From Bacillota bacterium (GTDB taxonomy: Bacteria; Bacillota; SHA-98; UBA4971), in assembly GCA_014360195.1 (NCBI GenBank), contig JACIXY010000013.1:1-64000 (forward strand): 64,000 nucleotides of DNA, in the 5' to 3' direction. This document shows positions 7,081-15,460 of the stretch, piece after piece; the first letter of the stretch is position 1; each line of letters starts with the position of its first letter. Both the position numbers and the translations under genes were made by a program. Below the pieces are notes generated by a model. That model saw only the letters and a program-made list of their open reading frames with translations, ran no database searches and was not told the DNA's origin.

Positions 7081-7815
7081 TTACCCCAGCGGGACGTCCT
7101 GGGGGTGCTGACTTCGTTGATTAACATACCGCCTTGCCCACAGAAACAACCCCAGCCACATGGCTATACCCATGAGCCCAGCCCACCTTCCACCGCTTGC
7201 TGCGCAATGAATTGCCGTCGACAGGCAGGTGGACCTCATCCATGTAGCGGTCAGCCCCAGGAGTATTGCGGTTGTATACACTCTTCCTAGGATTTCTGCT
7301 ACGGGTTGATGGGTATGGGCCACTGCAAAAAGGAAACTCGAGATGGCAACAGCCCACATAGACGGTCTACGACTACGGGCGAACAGTCTGTTCAATTCGC
7401 CAATCAAAAAGCCCCGAAAGAATGCTTCCTCCGAAGCACGGGCATACGCTTCGAAAAGACAAGTGCGGAGTGAGCAATCATATGCGGGAATGACTAGCAC
7501 GAAGGCTGTTGACAGAGCCAACACAAGAGGCACGAGGCGGGTTGAACCGATCCCGTATTCGGCAGGGCTTCTCCCCGCTGTGCGAGCGACGACAACAGTG
7601 GGGACCCACAAGAGCGGGTAGATAGATAAGCTCACAACGCTCAACCCTGTCGGGTGGTCCGAGACGCTGTGACCCATAGACAGTCGATTTAGCACAGCGC
7701 CGAGCAAGGTCACAACCAGGGCGTACAGAAGACTCGCGCGGAGCACCCTGTCCTTGACAAATGCATCGTGTGCATTCGCCGCGTCCAGAATAGCCGATCT
7801 GAACAACGGTCCCAC
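7081..7815 (-). CDS. CPBP-family intramembrane metalloprotease
   Basis: 244 residues from a GTG at 7815 with GGGAGG 9 bases upstream. Several membrane segments. The family's motif 1 is present as SEEAFFRGF (EExxxR) and motif 2 as FAVAHTHQP (FxxxH); the third motif reads TAIHCAASG, with Ser where Asn is usual. CPBP proteases cut within or near membranes and are common in peptide-toxin and bacteriocin loci, where they serve in maturation or immunity. In this island it is a candidate leader protease or immunity factor. The IS110 element separates it from the peptide genes. Confidence 0.8.
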   Translation of the reverse strand: MGPLFRSAILDAANAHDAFVKDRVLRASLLYALVVTLLGAVLNRLSMGHSVSDHPTGLSVVSLSIYPLLWVPTVVVARTAGRSPAEYGIGSTRLVPLVLALSTAFVLVIPAYDCSLRTCLFEAYARASEEAFFRGFLIGELNRLFARSRRPSMWAVAISSFLFAVAHTHQPVAEILGRVYTTAILLGLTATWMRSTCLSTAIHCAASGGRWAGLMGIAMWLGLFLWARRYVNQRSQHPQDVPLG

Positions 7816-8065
7816 CGCCGTGGTCCTCCCTGGGCAACTTGCTCTCCCTCAGACTCCACCCACAAGAGCTCGTTCCTCACGCCATCGCGTACCGAAGTCC
7901 GTGAAGTGCGACGGTTCGCAGTGACGTTGAGAGGCTGCGTGGTTATGTACCAAGACTCCAGGACAACTAGTACTACTACTTTGAAAATAGCCCCCATCGA
8001 AGCCGAGGCACCCCCGGAGAAGGGGATCATCCTACCTCCTCCAGGGTCACCTTGTATCCGAGTGC
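7816..8065. other. Gap between IS110 and CPBP gene
   Basis: A minus-strand frame starts at an ATG at 8030 after an excellent ggaggaggtagg and has one hydrophobic segment (FKVVVLVVLESWYITT), but it runs 100 codons deep into the CPBP gene in another frame. It may be the remnant of a small membrane peptide gene whose end was lost when the IS element arrived. I do not call it a gene. Confidence 0.3.
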
Positions 8066-9251
8066 CTATAGTCGCTTGATTGCGCGACGAGCTACCGCGT
8101 CATGATTCAGCTTGTCGAAGTAGTCCGCCCCCAGCTCCTGGTATGCCGTGCCTTCCTTGAGCATGTGGTAGATGATCACGAGCATCGTGTGAGCAACTGC
8201 TACCGCTGCTCGGTTGCCTCCGCGACGAGCTGCAATGCGATGGTACTGGGCTGACAGGTAAGTGTTCTTCGTACGGGCGGCAGAGCGTGCTGCTTCCACC
8301 AAAGTCGTGCGTAGATGGGGGTTGCCTGGACGCGTGCGACCACGCTTGCGTTTGCCAGCACTCTCATTGTTCCCCGGACATAGCCCAGCCCATGAGGCAA
8401 GGTGCGCGGCGCTTGGGAATCGGCTCATATCATCTCCGGTCTCGGCCAACACCTCTTCAGCCGTCCGTCGCCCGACGCCCTGGGATGCCGTCGAGGGCCT
8501 CGACCGCTTTCTCAAAAGGGCGCATCCGCTCCTCGATCTCCCGGTCAAGCTTCTTGATCTGACCGTCAAGGAAACGGACGTGCTCGATCTCCGCAGCCAG
8601 CATCATCCTCTGATGAGGCCCGATTAGTCCCTCCATGGCTTTGGTAAGCTGGCCCGTCTTCTTCTTGAGCCTGCCCCTGGCAAGTTGCGCAAGGGACTCG
8701 GGATCCGTCTCACCAGCTACCAAAGCCTCCAGTATGGCCTGGCCCGACTTACCCATCACGTCAGTCGCAACATCCCCAAGCTTAATGTTGGCCCCCTCCA
8801 GCACCTTTTGGATACGGTTGACCTCACGAGCCCGCTCCCGGATAAGGTCCTTGCGGTACCGCACCAGTTCCCTTAGTTCCCGCTGCGGCCGGTCAGGAAT
8901 GAAGCTTCCTCGCAACAGCCCATGCCGCAGGAGATCACATATCCACTCCGCGTCCTTCACGTCCGTCTTCCGCCCAGGCACGGCCTTGATATCCCGAGCG
9001 TTGACGACCAAAATCTCCATCCCCAGCCCCTCAAGAATGCTGTAGATGGGTTTCCAGTACACGCCCGTGCTCTCCATTGCCACGTGCGTGCACCCCTTGG
9101 ACACGAGATAATCAGCCAGCTCCAGCAAATCGCTGGTCATCGTGCCGAAGGTCTTGGTTTCCTTCCCCTCCGGAGTTGTGACACACGCAACCACGACCTT
9201 CTTGTGAACATCAAGCGCAGCGCAACGTTCGTACGGTACCTCCATCAGCAT
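8066..9251 (-). pseudogene. IS110-family transposase, frameshifted
   Basis: The frame from 9251 has the RuvC-like DEDD domain of IS110 transposases: AALDVHKK (first Asp), MESTGVYWKP (Glu) and GRKTDVKDAEW (Asp pair), then a coiled-coil linker. The C-terminal Transposase_20 domain, with PSAAHLASWAGLCPGNNESAGKRK, continues in another frame from about 8480 to 8066. Reading across DGIPG-VGRRTAEEVL shows one extra base near 8475-8481. Restored, the protein would be about 395 residues, normal for the family. IS110 enzymes are not known for programmed frameshifts, so it is probably inactive, or the base is a sequencing error. Confidence 0.85.
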
Positions 9252-9440
9252 GCTACCCCCTATGCCAGACTCACCGGCGCGGCGACCTCTGATATCAAGA
9301 TTCTACCTTGCGTGCTTCCAAAAGGGAGCAACACTCCGTGGTGCCTCAGGTCGCCGGGGTCAGACTACCTCCTCGGGCTTACGGCACCAAGTAACCCCGA
9401 CCTCTCTTCACCGGTTCGTGGGGTAGCATTCGCCGTGAAC
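9252..9440 (-). ncRNA. IS110 non-coding end, candidate bridge RNA region
   Basis: The transposase-proximal non-coding end of IS110 elements encodes the bridge RNA in the characterised group. On the minus strand, AGGTC-GGGGT pairs with ACCCC-ggc-GACCT (9347-9405), leaving an internal loop of about 30 bases. This is a plausible loop-bearing stem. Element ends were not determined because the family lacks terminal repeats. Confidence 0.35.
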
Positions 9441-9561
9441 GCATTTTCATCCTCTCGATAGCGGCGGCAGCCGGCCGCCATGGAGGACTACGTAAATACG
9501 CCGGGCGTTTTCATCATTCGCTGGTGCCGGCCGCAGGCCGGCATGGCGGACTACTCTGTTA
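9441..9561. repeat. Two copies of a ~50-bp REP-like palindromic repeat
   Basis: Copies at 9441-9493 and 9505-9561 share ttttcatc...cg, a GGCcGCCGcaGGCCGgC palindrome, and ggcggactac. A third copy lies at 13312-13364. All sit in intergenic DNA of the island. Confidence 0.6.
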
Positions 9562-9958
9562 CATAGGAAGCCGCCATCCAATTCGCCCGCCGGCGGCCCG
9601 GTTGGCCCCTCGTGCGATCCGGGTTCAGCGGGCAACGGGCCGCCGCTCTTACAATGGACTTGCCAGGCGCTGCATATCTAGCAAGGTAGTACTAGGACGG
9701 TCTCGCCTGCCAGCCCCACGCAGCCCATAGAGTTGCCTGTCTGACGAGAAGTCTCGACACGCTTTCTGCCTGGTCGCGCGCACACTTGTAGACTCGGCAA
9801 TAGCGATGGCGACTATGGGTTTGCCAGATTGCATGGACTAGTACCGCGTTTCATAAGTCCTGATAGCCTTTGGTTTGAGGTCTCACACCCGGCAGCCCGG
9901 CGGTTCGGCCCCAAACAGGGTGATACCCTATACGGTCTTGCGAAGCAGAGTACTAGTC
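9562..9958. other. Intergenic region between peptide C and IS110
   Basis: No gene is seen. The minus-strand frame to 9649 and the frame overlapping peptide C are not supported. The sequence right of 9840 is the 3' region of the maturase/peptide transcript; no strong terminator was found. Confidence 0.4.
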
Positions 9959-10114
9959 TCAGACAAGCAAGATGAAACACAAATACGCCCGGCAGCTCCA
10001 ATCGAAACAGATCTTGACGCCGCAAACCGGGACGTCCACCGGGCACCAATCCGGTTGCTGGTTGGGATCCCAGCCAGCACCATAAGACCCCTGGGGAGTC
10101 ATGATCCAGTTCAT
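9959..10114 (-). CDS. Cys-rich small peptide C, putative RiPP precursor
   Basis: 51 residues from ATG 10114, with AGAGGT nine bases upstream. The N-terminus MNWIMTPQGS is almost the same as that of peptide B (MNWIVAPQAS). After a hydrophilic stretch with three Trp, five Cys follow at 24, 31, 36, 41 and 46; the last four are spaced exactly five apart (C-x4-C). The peptide ends in a hydrophobic tail (FILLV). It lies 131 bases downstream of peptide B on the same strand. The matching leader with a divergent core is the pattern of RiPP precursors served by one maturase. Confidence 0.68.
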   Translation of the reverse strand: MNWIMTPQGSYGAGWDPNQQPDWCPVDVPVCGVKICFDWSCRAYLCFILLV

Positions 10115-10245
10115 CTAGATTGCACCTCTCTCTCTATAGTACATTATGCTCGATCTACCACGGTACCCTCCCGCCCCAACACTGGGCCACCTGGCAGTAC
10201 AATGCGCGAATCTCGTGTTTGACGTCATTGTGAGAACCCGAGTAC

Positions 10246-10428
10246 TCAACCGATTCCCATGGGTAAAGCTTCAGGAGGACACTTGCCGCAGTACTGACAG
10301 GCCCACACCCACCCGCAGACCGTGTCCCAATTGTCCCCGTGACATGAACACTTCGTAAGGCAAATCAGAATCACGCAGACACAGTCGGCGACCCCAAGGG
10401 ATGCCTGCGGCGCAACAATCCAGTTCAT
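10246..10428 (-). CDS. Cys-rich small peptide B, putative RiPP precursor
   Basis: 60 residues from ATG 10428, with GGGGGAGGT seven bases upstream; a GTG three codons earlier sits inside that site and is less likely. The start MNWIVAPQAS matches peptide C. There are nine Cys (16, 18, 23, 27, 29, 38, 44, 47, 50) in two blocks: CVCVILICLTKCSC and, after a Gly-Asp-Asn spacer, C-x5-C-x2-C-x2-C. It begins 37 bases after the stop of the radical SAM maturase gene, on the same strand. It is the most likely substrate. I do not recognise the leader as any named family. Confidence 0.75.
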   Translation of the reverse strand: MNWIVAPQASLGVADCVCVILICLTKCSCHGDNWDTVCGWVWACQYCGKCPPEALPMGIG

Positions 10429-10465
10429 CTTGCTCACCTCCCCCTATCACGAATGTAGCGAGGCT

Positions 10466-11863
10466 TCAGACGGTGGACCGAGTTCCAGGTGCTTCCATGC
10501 TACTTGCAGGATGCTCGCTCCGCTGACGCTGTCGCACGTCGGCAAACAACTTGAGTGACTCACCTAAGTAGTACTTCCAACGCGTGCAGTTCTCCTCGAT
10601 TTTATCTGGCAACCACAGCGCCACATATGGACAGCCTCCGGTACACAGCGGGAAAAATGCACAACTGCAGCATTCGTGCCTATCAAACGGAGTGTATCGA
10701 AGCCACCGCATAAGGCGCGCGTCGAACATGGGAGCTGAATCGCCTAGATTGCCGACTGCCATCTCTGATGTGCCGACTTCATTCCAGCACTTGTAGAGCA
10801 AACCGTCAGGGTCGACGACATAGGACATAGTTCGCGGAGCCCCACACGCTCCGGGACTCTTAACTGGGTAATGGACCAGGTTGATGTCTTCTTCCAAGAG
10901 CTCTCGGATGGCACGTATCTCGAACTCGGCAAACTCATGCCCCCGCAGGCAGTTTGAATAAACGCTTTCACATGCTTCAGTGTAAGCGGTTCCGGGCGCA
11001 AGATATGGGTATATCCTCGTAGTGGGTTCGATGAGATCCATTCTCTTAAAAATTCGTAGAAGTTCCGGGATGCTACCAGAGTTCTCTTTATCGACATTGA
11101 TTCGCAGTGGAATGTCGAACTGGCCTGCCATGGCCTGCAAATTACTCATCAGCACTTCGAAGGTAGGGGCCCCGCCGACGAGAAACCTGCGTTTGTCATG
11201 AACCTGCGGCGGACCGTCCAGTGTGACCTGTACGGTTCGTACCTTGATCTCCTTAAGAGATGGTATGATTCCTGGGTTCAATAGATAACCATTGGTGATC
11301 ATGGAGGCAGAATACTCACAGGAATGCTTGTCGCAGAGTTGCATGAACTCCCTAGACAATCTAATAATGCCGTCCAGTGCCAACAGTGGTTCGCCACCGT
11401 ACCAGGTGACGTTTAGGAACCGTACCGGCCGCATCATTCGTTTCACAAAATCCACCAAGGCGGCCTCAACTTCTGGGGTCATATGCTCTACTCTGTGCCT
11501 CTCGTAGCAATAGGTGCATCGGAAATTGCAGTCAAGTGTAGGGGCTATTGTCAAACCTAGGCTGCTTGTCGCGAACTTGGACTGGTCATACATGACCCTC
11601 ATGTAATCTATCTCATCTAGCGTCTGAGGTATGATGAACCTACCAGCCTCGAGTTTCGAGAGAATGTCCTTTTCTCGATTGCCTTCAAGGGCCATGGTAA
11701 CCATCTTAGACAGGGTTGAAGGGTTGCGCAGAGCTGCCTCGACGTCTTCGTCAATCTCCGCCAAGCTATTGGTGACGGCGTTGTACGCAAGAGCCTTGCC
11801 ATTATCACGGGGAAAGACGAAATTGTACCGCGAAAGCTTGTAGCCACCGACAGCGACATCCAA
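10466..11863 (-). CDS. Radical SAM/SPASM peptide maturase
   Basis: 465 residues from a TTG at 11863 (GGGGGCGG upstream). The radical SAM cluster motif is C112-x3-C116-x2-C119 (CNFRCTYCY), with the GGEP motif near residue 156. The C-terminal SPASM domain has C340, C359, C398, C399, C401, C407, C411 and C426, enough for two auxiliary [4Fe-4S] clusters. The first about 100 residues form an N-terminal domain like that of other peptide maturases, which may bind the leader. Enzymes of this type cross-link Cys or other side chains in ribosomal peptides. Directly downstream lie two Cys-rich peptides with a common leader. Which bond it makes cannot be read from the sequence. Confidence 0.9.
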   Translation of the reverse strand: MDVAVGGYKLSRYNFVFPRDNGKALAYNAVTNSLAEIDEDVEAALRNPSTLSKMVTMALEGNREKDILSKLEAGRFIIPQTLDEIDYMRVMYDQSKFATSSLGLTIAPTLDCNFRCTYCYERHRVEHMTPEVEAALVDFVKRMMRPVRFLNVTWYGGEPLLALDGIIRLSREFMQLCDKHSCEYSASMITNGYLLNPGIIPSLKEIKVRTVQVTLDGPPQVHDKRRFLVGGAPTFEVLMSNLQAMAGQFDIPLRINVDKENSGSIPELLRIFKRMDLIEPTTRIYPYLAPGTAYTEACESVYSNCLRGHEFAEFEIRAIRELLEEDINLVHYPVKSPGACGAPRTMSYVVDPDGLLYKCWNEVGTSEMAVGNLGDSAPMFDARLMRWLRYTPFDRHECCSCAFFPLCTGGCPYVALWLPDKIEENCTRWKYYLGESLKLFADVRQRQRSEHPASSMEAPGTRSTV

Positions 11864-12098
11864 TTAGACCGCCCCCTTATCCGGCTGACCTTGGTTTTGC
11901 CTTGCCGTGGAGATACCGACTCCCCCAGGTATTCCGTTTCGCAAGATTGTAGCTATCGATCGGGCGAATGCTCTGAAGAGAAGTGACAGGGACGACCCAC
12001 GTTTTCAGTCACGTTTTCAGTGTTCTTCGTTCTTGGACGCCCTGAAGGTTCCTGCTATGGTAGATCCCAGTCTTTCCTGGGGAAACCACTTGAGTTTC
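11864..12098. other. Gap between small membrane gene and maturase
   Basis: It contains the segment shared with 1080-1200. No clear promoter for the maturase was found, so read-through from the HTH gene promoter at 12.8 kb is possible. Confidence 0.4.
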
Positions 12099-12359
12099 CT
12101 ATAGCTTAGGCGGTATGTTCGCGAGTCGTATCGTCCTGAGCAACCTCATGACGGTAACTGCCGCGCAAGCCAAGAATGCCGACAGGGCGAAGAGGGCCCA
12201 TCTGTTGGTTGCCCAATTCTTGATTTCCCACAAGCTCAGCACGAACGGGAAGGTACAAACGTGCCACCGCGCAACGTGTAATGGCTGGTACGCCATGCCC
12301 ACAAGAGCGAAACAGAGGCTGCGATTCTTCCCACCTCCGCCCCGTTCCCTCGTCGTCAA
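12099..12359 (-). CDS. Small membrane protein, paralogue of 1200-1514 C-terminus
   Basis: 86 residues from a TTG nine bases after the HTH-gene stop. It has two hydrophobic segments; the second, LFALSAFLACAAVTVM, is the clearer membrane span. The copy at 1200-1514 keeps the same C-terminal 65 residues. I recognise no domain. It is translated with the HTH regulator and lies ahead of the maturase operon, so it may be a partner of the regulator. Confidence 0.55.
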   Translation of the reverse strand: MTTRERGGGGKNRSLCFALVGMAYQPLHVARWHVCTFPFVLSLWEIKNWATNRWALFALSAFLACAAVTVMRLLRTIRLANIPPKL

Positions 12360-12368
12360 TCCTCGTGG

Positions 12369-12737
12369 CTAGTCAGCAGCCAAGTGGGGTGGAATGAACT
12401 TCGTTGCTACCCGGTCAAAGCCCAGGTCCTTGCAGACGAGTAGAAGGCACACCTTACCATGTGCACCGGTCTTGCGGTAGATGTTGCGGAGATGAAACTC
12501 AACACAGGACTCTGTGACAGATAGGAGCTCAGCGAGTTGCGAGTTGGTGCATCCCGGGTTTCCGCATAGAACAGCGAGCACCCGCAGTTCAGAGGGCGTC
12601 AGCTGCCCAACGAGGTCGACCCAATCGGGCATACGATCGGTCGTCTTCTCGAACCTGCCCATATCCCCTGGCGTGGCGGTCGATGATGGTCCGGTCGTCG
12701 CCCGAGGACTGGGACCGTAGGCACCACTCGACGACAT
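12369..12737 (-). CDS. LuxR/GerE-type HTH regulator, short form
   Basis: 122 residues from ATG 12737, with AAGGGAGGAG in front. After about 40 Ser/Pro-rich residues comes LTPSELRVLAVL..NSQLAELLSVTESCVEFHLRNIYRKTGA, the GerE-type HTH with its LTPxE start and HLxNIYRKtG recognition helix. There is no receiver or ligand domain, so the DNA-binding domain stands nearly alone, as in GerE. Its promoter carries the conserved ECF-like element. It heads the small membrane gene and, 500 bases on, the maturase and peptide genes, all on the same strand. Confidence 0.85.
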   Translation of the reverse strand: MSSSGAYGPSPRATTGPSSTATPGDMGRFEKTTDRMPDWVDLVGQLTPSELRVLAVLCGNPGCTNSQLAELLSVTESCVEFHLRNIYRKTGAHGKVCLLLVCKDLGFDRVATKFIPPHLAAD

Positions 12738-12797
12738 GGTGGTCTCCTCCCTTCCAAGGGATTCGAGCCCGGCCGGATGAACCGGTGTTGACCCTCA

Positions 12798-12832
12798 CCC
12801 ATATATTTGCCGGAGATCCGCGAAAGGTTCGC
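12798..12832 (-). promoter_or_regulatory. ECF-type promoter element of HTH gene
   Basis: On the minus strand: GCGAACCTTTCG, then GGCAAATATATGGGTG. Compare 1575-1609, 15523-15557 and 2035-2070. Confidence 0.55.
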
Positions 12833-13157
12833 ACGATCTTTTGAACTCCTGGCGGACTGATCCGCCTGTGTTTCCGGCGGAGGCGCATAGACGTTTCCAC
12901 GAAGCAGCAGGCATCCGACACGTAGGCTTTGGTAGATGGCGCCGCTATAGGCGTCGTGGCTGTACATAATGTTCTGATAAGCAACAGGCAGAGCCGTCTG
13001 CAAACTTCTAGACCCACGTAGCATCGGACTTCGCAGCGTGGGATATTCTACCTGCCGAATGCTTGCCGGAACCATCCCCGCGCCATTGCACCAGGTCCCA
13101 GCAGCACCCGGACGCGCTGACGCGCTTGAGAAAGCTCTGCGGACCGGGCAATCGCCT

Positions 13158-13253
13158 GCCAACCTTTTCGGCCTGTGCGGCAAATTACGTATGGGAGGCA
13201 CGAGGGTGGCCATCCGGGGCTCCCCCAAGGGACGAAACCGTAACGCCGTTTGA
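13158..13253 (+). pseudogene. Truncated duplicate of the sigma promoter and gene start
   Basis: GCCAACCTTTTCGGCC...GGCAAATTACGTATGGGAGG repeats the promoter and ribosome site of the sigma gene, and the GTG at 13206 begins VAIRGSPKGRNRNAV before a stop at 13251; the sigma gene begins VAIRRSPKGRNRND. The rest of the sigma gene is missing. This marks one edge of the segmental duplication. Confidence 0.65.
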
Positions 13254-13311
13254 TGGTGACGGGAAACGCCCAGCATGGCCGACTACCCTGCAAATGGCCG
13301 ACCGTTGCGGT

Positions 13312-13364
13312 CTCCATCTTTTCGATGGCGGCAGCCGCAGGCCGGCACGGGGACTGCTTTGTCA
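13312..13364. repeat. REP-like palindromic repeat, third copy
   Basis: Shares the GGCaGCCGcaGGCCGgC palindrome and flanks with the copies at 9441-9561. Confidence 0.5.
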
Positions 13365-13470
13365 GATGCGAAATGCGCCCGGCCTCGTAGGCCTGGCGGG
13401 TTTGTCCGGCAGGGCAACCCGGCGGACTTGTCCGGCATGGGGGCGGGGCGACTCCCCACCCTGATGGTCC

Positions 13471-14985
13471 TTATCTGAAGTACTTGTTAATGAACTTCAA
13501 TGCGCGGTCGAGTGCGTGGTCAGGGTCCACCCAGAAATCGGGGAAATACCCGAGCCCGTCGCGGTTCACGAAGTCTTTCTCCTGAAAGAGGGTGGTACCC
13601 ACCGCTAGATACAGCTTCGAGTGTGGAAGCTGACATACTCCGACATCCCCCGTGAGCAGTGCGCCGTAGGTGTTCAACCCGATGAAAACGACGTTGTCCA
13701 GTTGGGCGAGAGCGCGCACGAAGCCCTCGCCGGCCGAGGCTACGTGTGAGTCCGTGAGCACCACCACAAGGGGTCGGTTGTTGATAGTCACGTTCTCACT
13801 GGAGTAAATCCCGCCCCATCCGGGGAACGACGTCCGGCCCGCCTCAGCCGCCTCCTGCTCCCAGCCCTCATACATCTCCTTCAATGCCTCAACGGCTTCG
13901 TCGCCGAATCTCCTTACGCTGTTCAGGCGGAGCTTTGCGGCCGTGTTCGTCATAAGGGGAGCAGCGAGCACCGCGTAGCTGGGATGCTCCCCCGTCAGGC
14001 TGTAAACCCACTTATCTACAAACTCGCTGCTCCCACCCACGTTCGAGCGGAGGTCCAGTACGATCACTCTTTCTTCGCGGAGCTTCTCGGCGTCGGAGAC
14101 GAAGGCATCGAACGTTGGGAAGTTCTGCGGGGCTCGTTCCAGGCTGCGGCTCACTATGACCGGTATGCCGCCAATCTCTTTACGTTCGTACACTGGCCCG
14201 GAGAGAAGTCCCGAAACCACTTTCTCCAACTGAACCGATTCACTGGTCCCGTCGTCGAAAAACAGGTCAAGGGCAACCCCTACGCCGTCGGCGCTCAAGA
14301 CGCCTGGTTGGTAAACGGCATTACCGTCCGCGTCTATGGAGAGTCTCAGGTATGCCGCCGGGTCCTGCCCGTCAACATTCAGAAGGTACCGTCTCTTGCC
14401 ACCGGTCGCCATGCAGAATCCAGCGTCGTCCCGGACGAAGCTATACTCTTCATTCGAATAGTACTCGTAGTCACGACACGTCCTGACCCCGCCGAGAAAG
14501 AAGTGCCCATCCTGGATAAATCCTAGATGCCTGCGGATCACGCCGACGTAGCGCCTTGAATCGAGCTTGCTTTCGGGAAAACCCTCTATGTCCGCGATTA
14601 TCGCGTTCCTGGCGCCAATGAAAGTCTCGTCGCCGCCGAAATACTGGTAGCCTGCATAGCCGAACTTCAGCACCCTAAAGAGGAAGGCGACCTCCTCTCG
14701 TGCCTGCTCCTTCGTGATAAGCCAGGGGGACGAGGCCGCGGTGTCTACGACGATCTCGTCCTCCTGCGGTTCGTCGCTAAGGTCGTCGTACTTGTAGAGT
14801 AGTTTCCGAAATCTGGCGTCCAGATCTGGTTGAGGCACGCCCGTGTCGGTAGGACGGTTGGCTTTGATCACTTCGTATAGCGGAGTTTCTATCAGCCTGA
14901 ACGGGCCGTCTGCGGTGACGACAACGGGCAACAGCAGAAACAGGGCGATACACAGCACGTAGGCCATATGTCTGGCGCCAGACAT
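13471..14985 (-). CDS. S41-family (C-terminal-processing/tricorn-like) secreted peptidase
   Basis: 504 residues. An N-terminal signal peptide (YVLCIALFLLLPVVV, cut near TADG) sends it across the membrane. The S41 core is seen in RVIVLDLRSNVGGSSEFVDKW and in VVLTDSHVASAGEGFVRAL, where the Ser of ASAGE is the nucleophile. No PDZ domain is evident. It starts 25 bases after the HTH regulator stop, so the two form an operon driven by the ECF-like element at 15523. An extracytoplasmic Ser peptidase in this setting could process secreted peptides or the anti-sigma factor. AAGGAGG lies 13 bases before the ATG, a little far. Confidence 0.85.
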   Translation of the reverse strand: MSGARHMAYVLCIALFLLLPVVVTADGPFRLIETPLYEVIKANRPTDTGVPQPDLDARFRKLLYKYDDLSDEPQEDEIVVDTAASSPWLITKEQAREEVAFLFRVLKFGYAGYQYFGGDETFIGARNAIIADIEGFPESKLDSRRYVGVIRRHLGFIQDGHFFLGGVRTCRDYEYYSNEEYSFVRDDAGFCMATGGKRRYLLNVDGQDPAAYLRLSIDADGNAVYQPGVLSADGVGVALDLFFDDGTSESVQLEKVVSGLLSGPVYERKEIGGIPVIVSRSLERAPQNFPTFDAFVSDAEKLREERVIVLDLRSNVGGSSEFVDKWVYSLTGEHPSYAVLAAPLMTNTAAKLRLNSVRRFGDEAVEALKEMYEGWEQEAAEAGRTSFPGWGGIYSSENVTINNRPLVVVLTDSHVASAGEGFVRALAQLDNVVFIGLNTYGALLTGDVGVCQLPHSKLYLAVGTTLFQEKDFVNRDGLGYFPDFWVDPDHALDRALKFINKYFR

Positions 14986-15010
14986 GGTACGCGTCAGCCT
15001 CCTTTTTTCC

Positions 15011-15460
15011 TCATGCTTCGTGCGGTTCGCGGCGGTTCCCCGGGTACCTGCCGCAAGGTTTGCAAAACGGCTGCCCGATCATTACGCTGTCAATCGTGAT
15101 GGAGAAGGCCGCATGTTCGCATGCCGTTAGAAACCTCGCTACTCGGCAGAAACCAAGTTCTTTACACAAGAGCAGGAGACATGCTTTGTTGCGGACACCC
15201 GTTTTACGATAGACGTTCCCCAAGTGGAATCTGATGCAGGACTTGCTCACGCACAATAAGCGACCGGCTTCAAAGGTTGTGCGTCCGAGGTCGCTGATGA
15301 GAGCCGCAAGCACTCGCAGCTCACCGGGGGTCAACCGTGCAACGAGGTCGACCCAGTCAACCATGTCGCTGCCCCTCTCGACACGCCCGGGCGCACGCGC
15401 CGCCGGCTGTTGTGCCGATGCAGGAAGGTCAGGACGATAGTCACCAAGACTTGACGACAT
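15011..15460 (-). CDS. LuxR/GerE-type HTH regulator, second intact copy
   Basis: 149 residues from ATG 15460 with GAGGGAGGAG upstream. It has the same layout as the 12.4 kb copy: Ser/Pro/Ala-rich N-terminus, WVDLVARLTPGELRVLAAL, then the recognition part IRFHLGNVYRKTGVRNK. It continues with about 40 extra residues that include CKPCG near the end. The HTH is complete. It precedes the S41 peptidase gene by 25 bases and shares the conserved leader and promoter element with the other two loci. Confidence 0.83.
   Translation of the reverse strand: MSSSLGDYRPDLPASAQQPAARAPGRVERGSDMVDWVDLVARLTPGELRVLAALISDLGRTTFEAGRLLCVSKSCIRFHLGNVYRKTGVRNKACLLLLCKELGFCRVARFLTACEHAAFSITIDSVMIGQPFCKPCGRYPGNRREPHEA

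Larger units (their letters stand above)
12738..13470. other. Intergenic region with promoter, sigma remnant and REP-like repeat
   Basis: From left to right: the conserved HTH leader (to 12832), a stretch duplicated from 1.6-2.1 kb, the truncated sigma start (13206-13253), and a REP-like palindrome (13312-13364). No other gene is supported. Confidence 0.5.

Noticed and set aside
7710-8030. 106-codon minus-strand frame with strong ribosome site before CPBP
   Set aside because: Two thirds of it overlap the CPBP gene in another frame. It might be a cut gene, but the coding evidence is too weak.
8066-9251. Programmed frameshift in the IS110 transposase
   Set aside because: No slippery heptamer at 8475-8481, and this family is not known to use frameshifting. 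A simple insertion is more likely.
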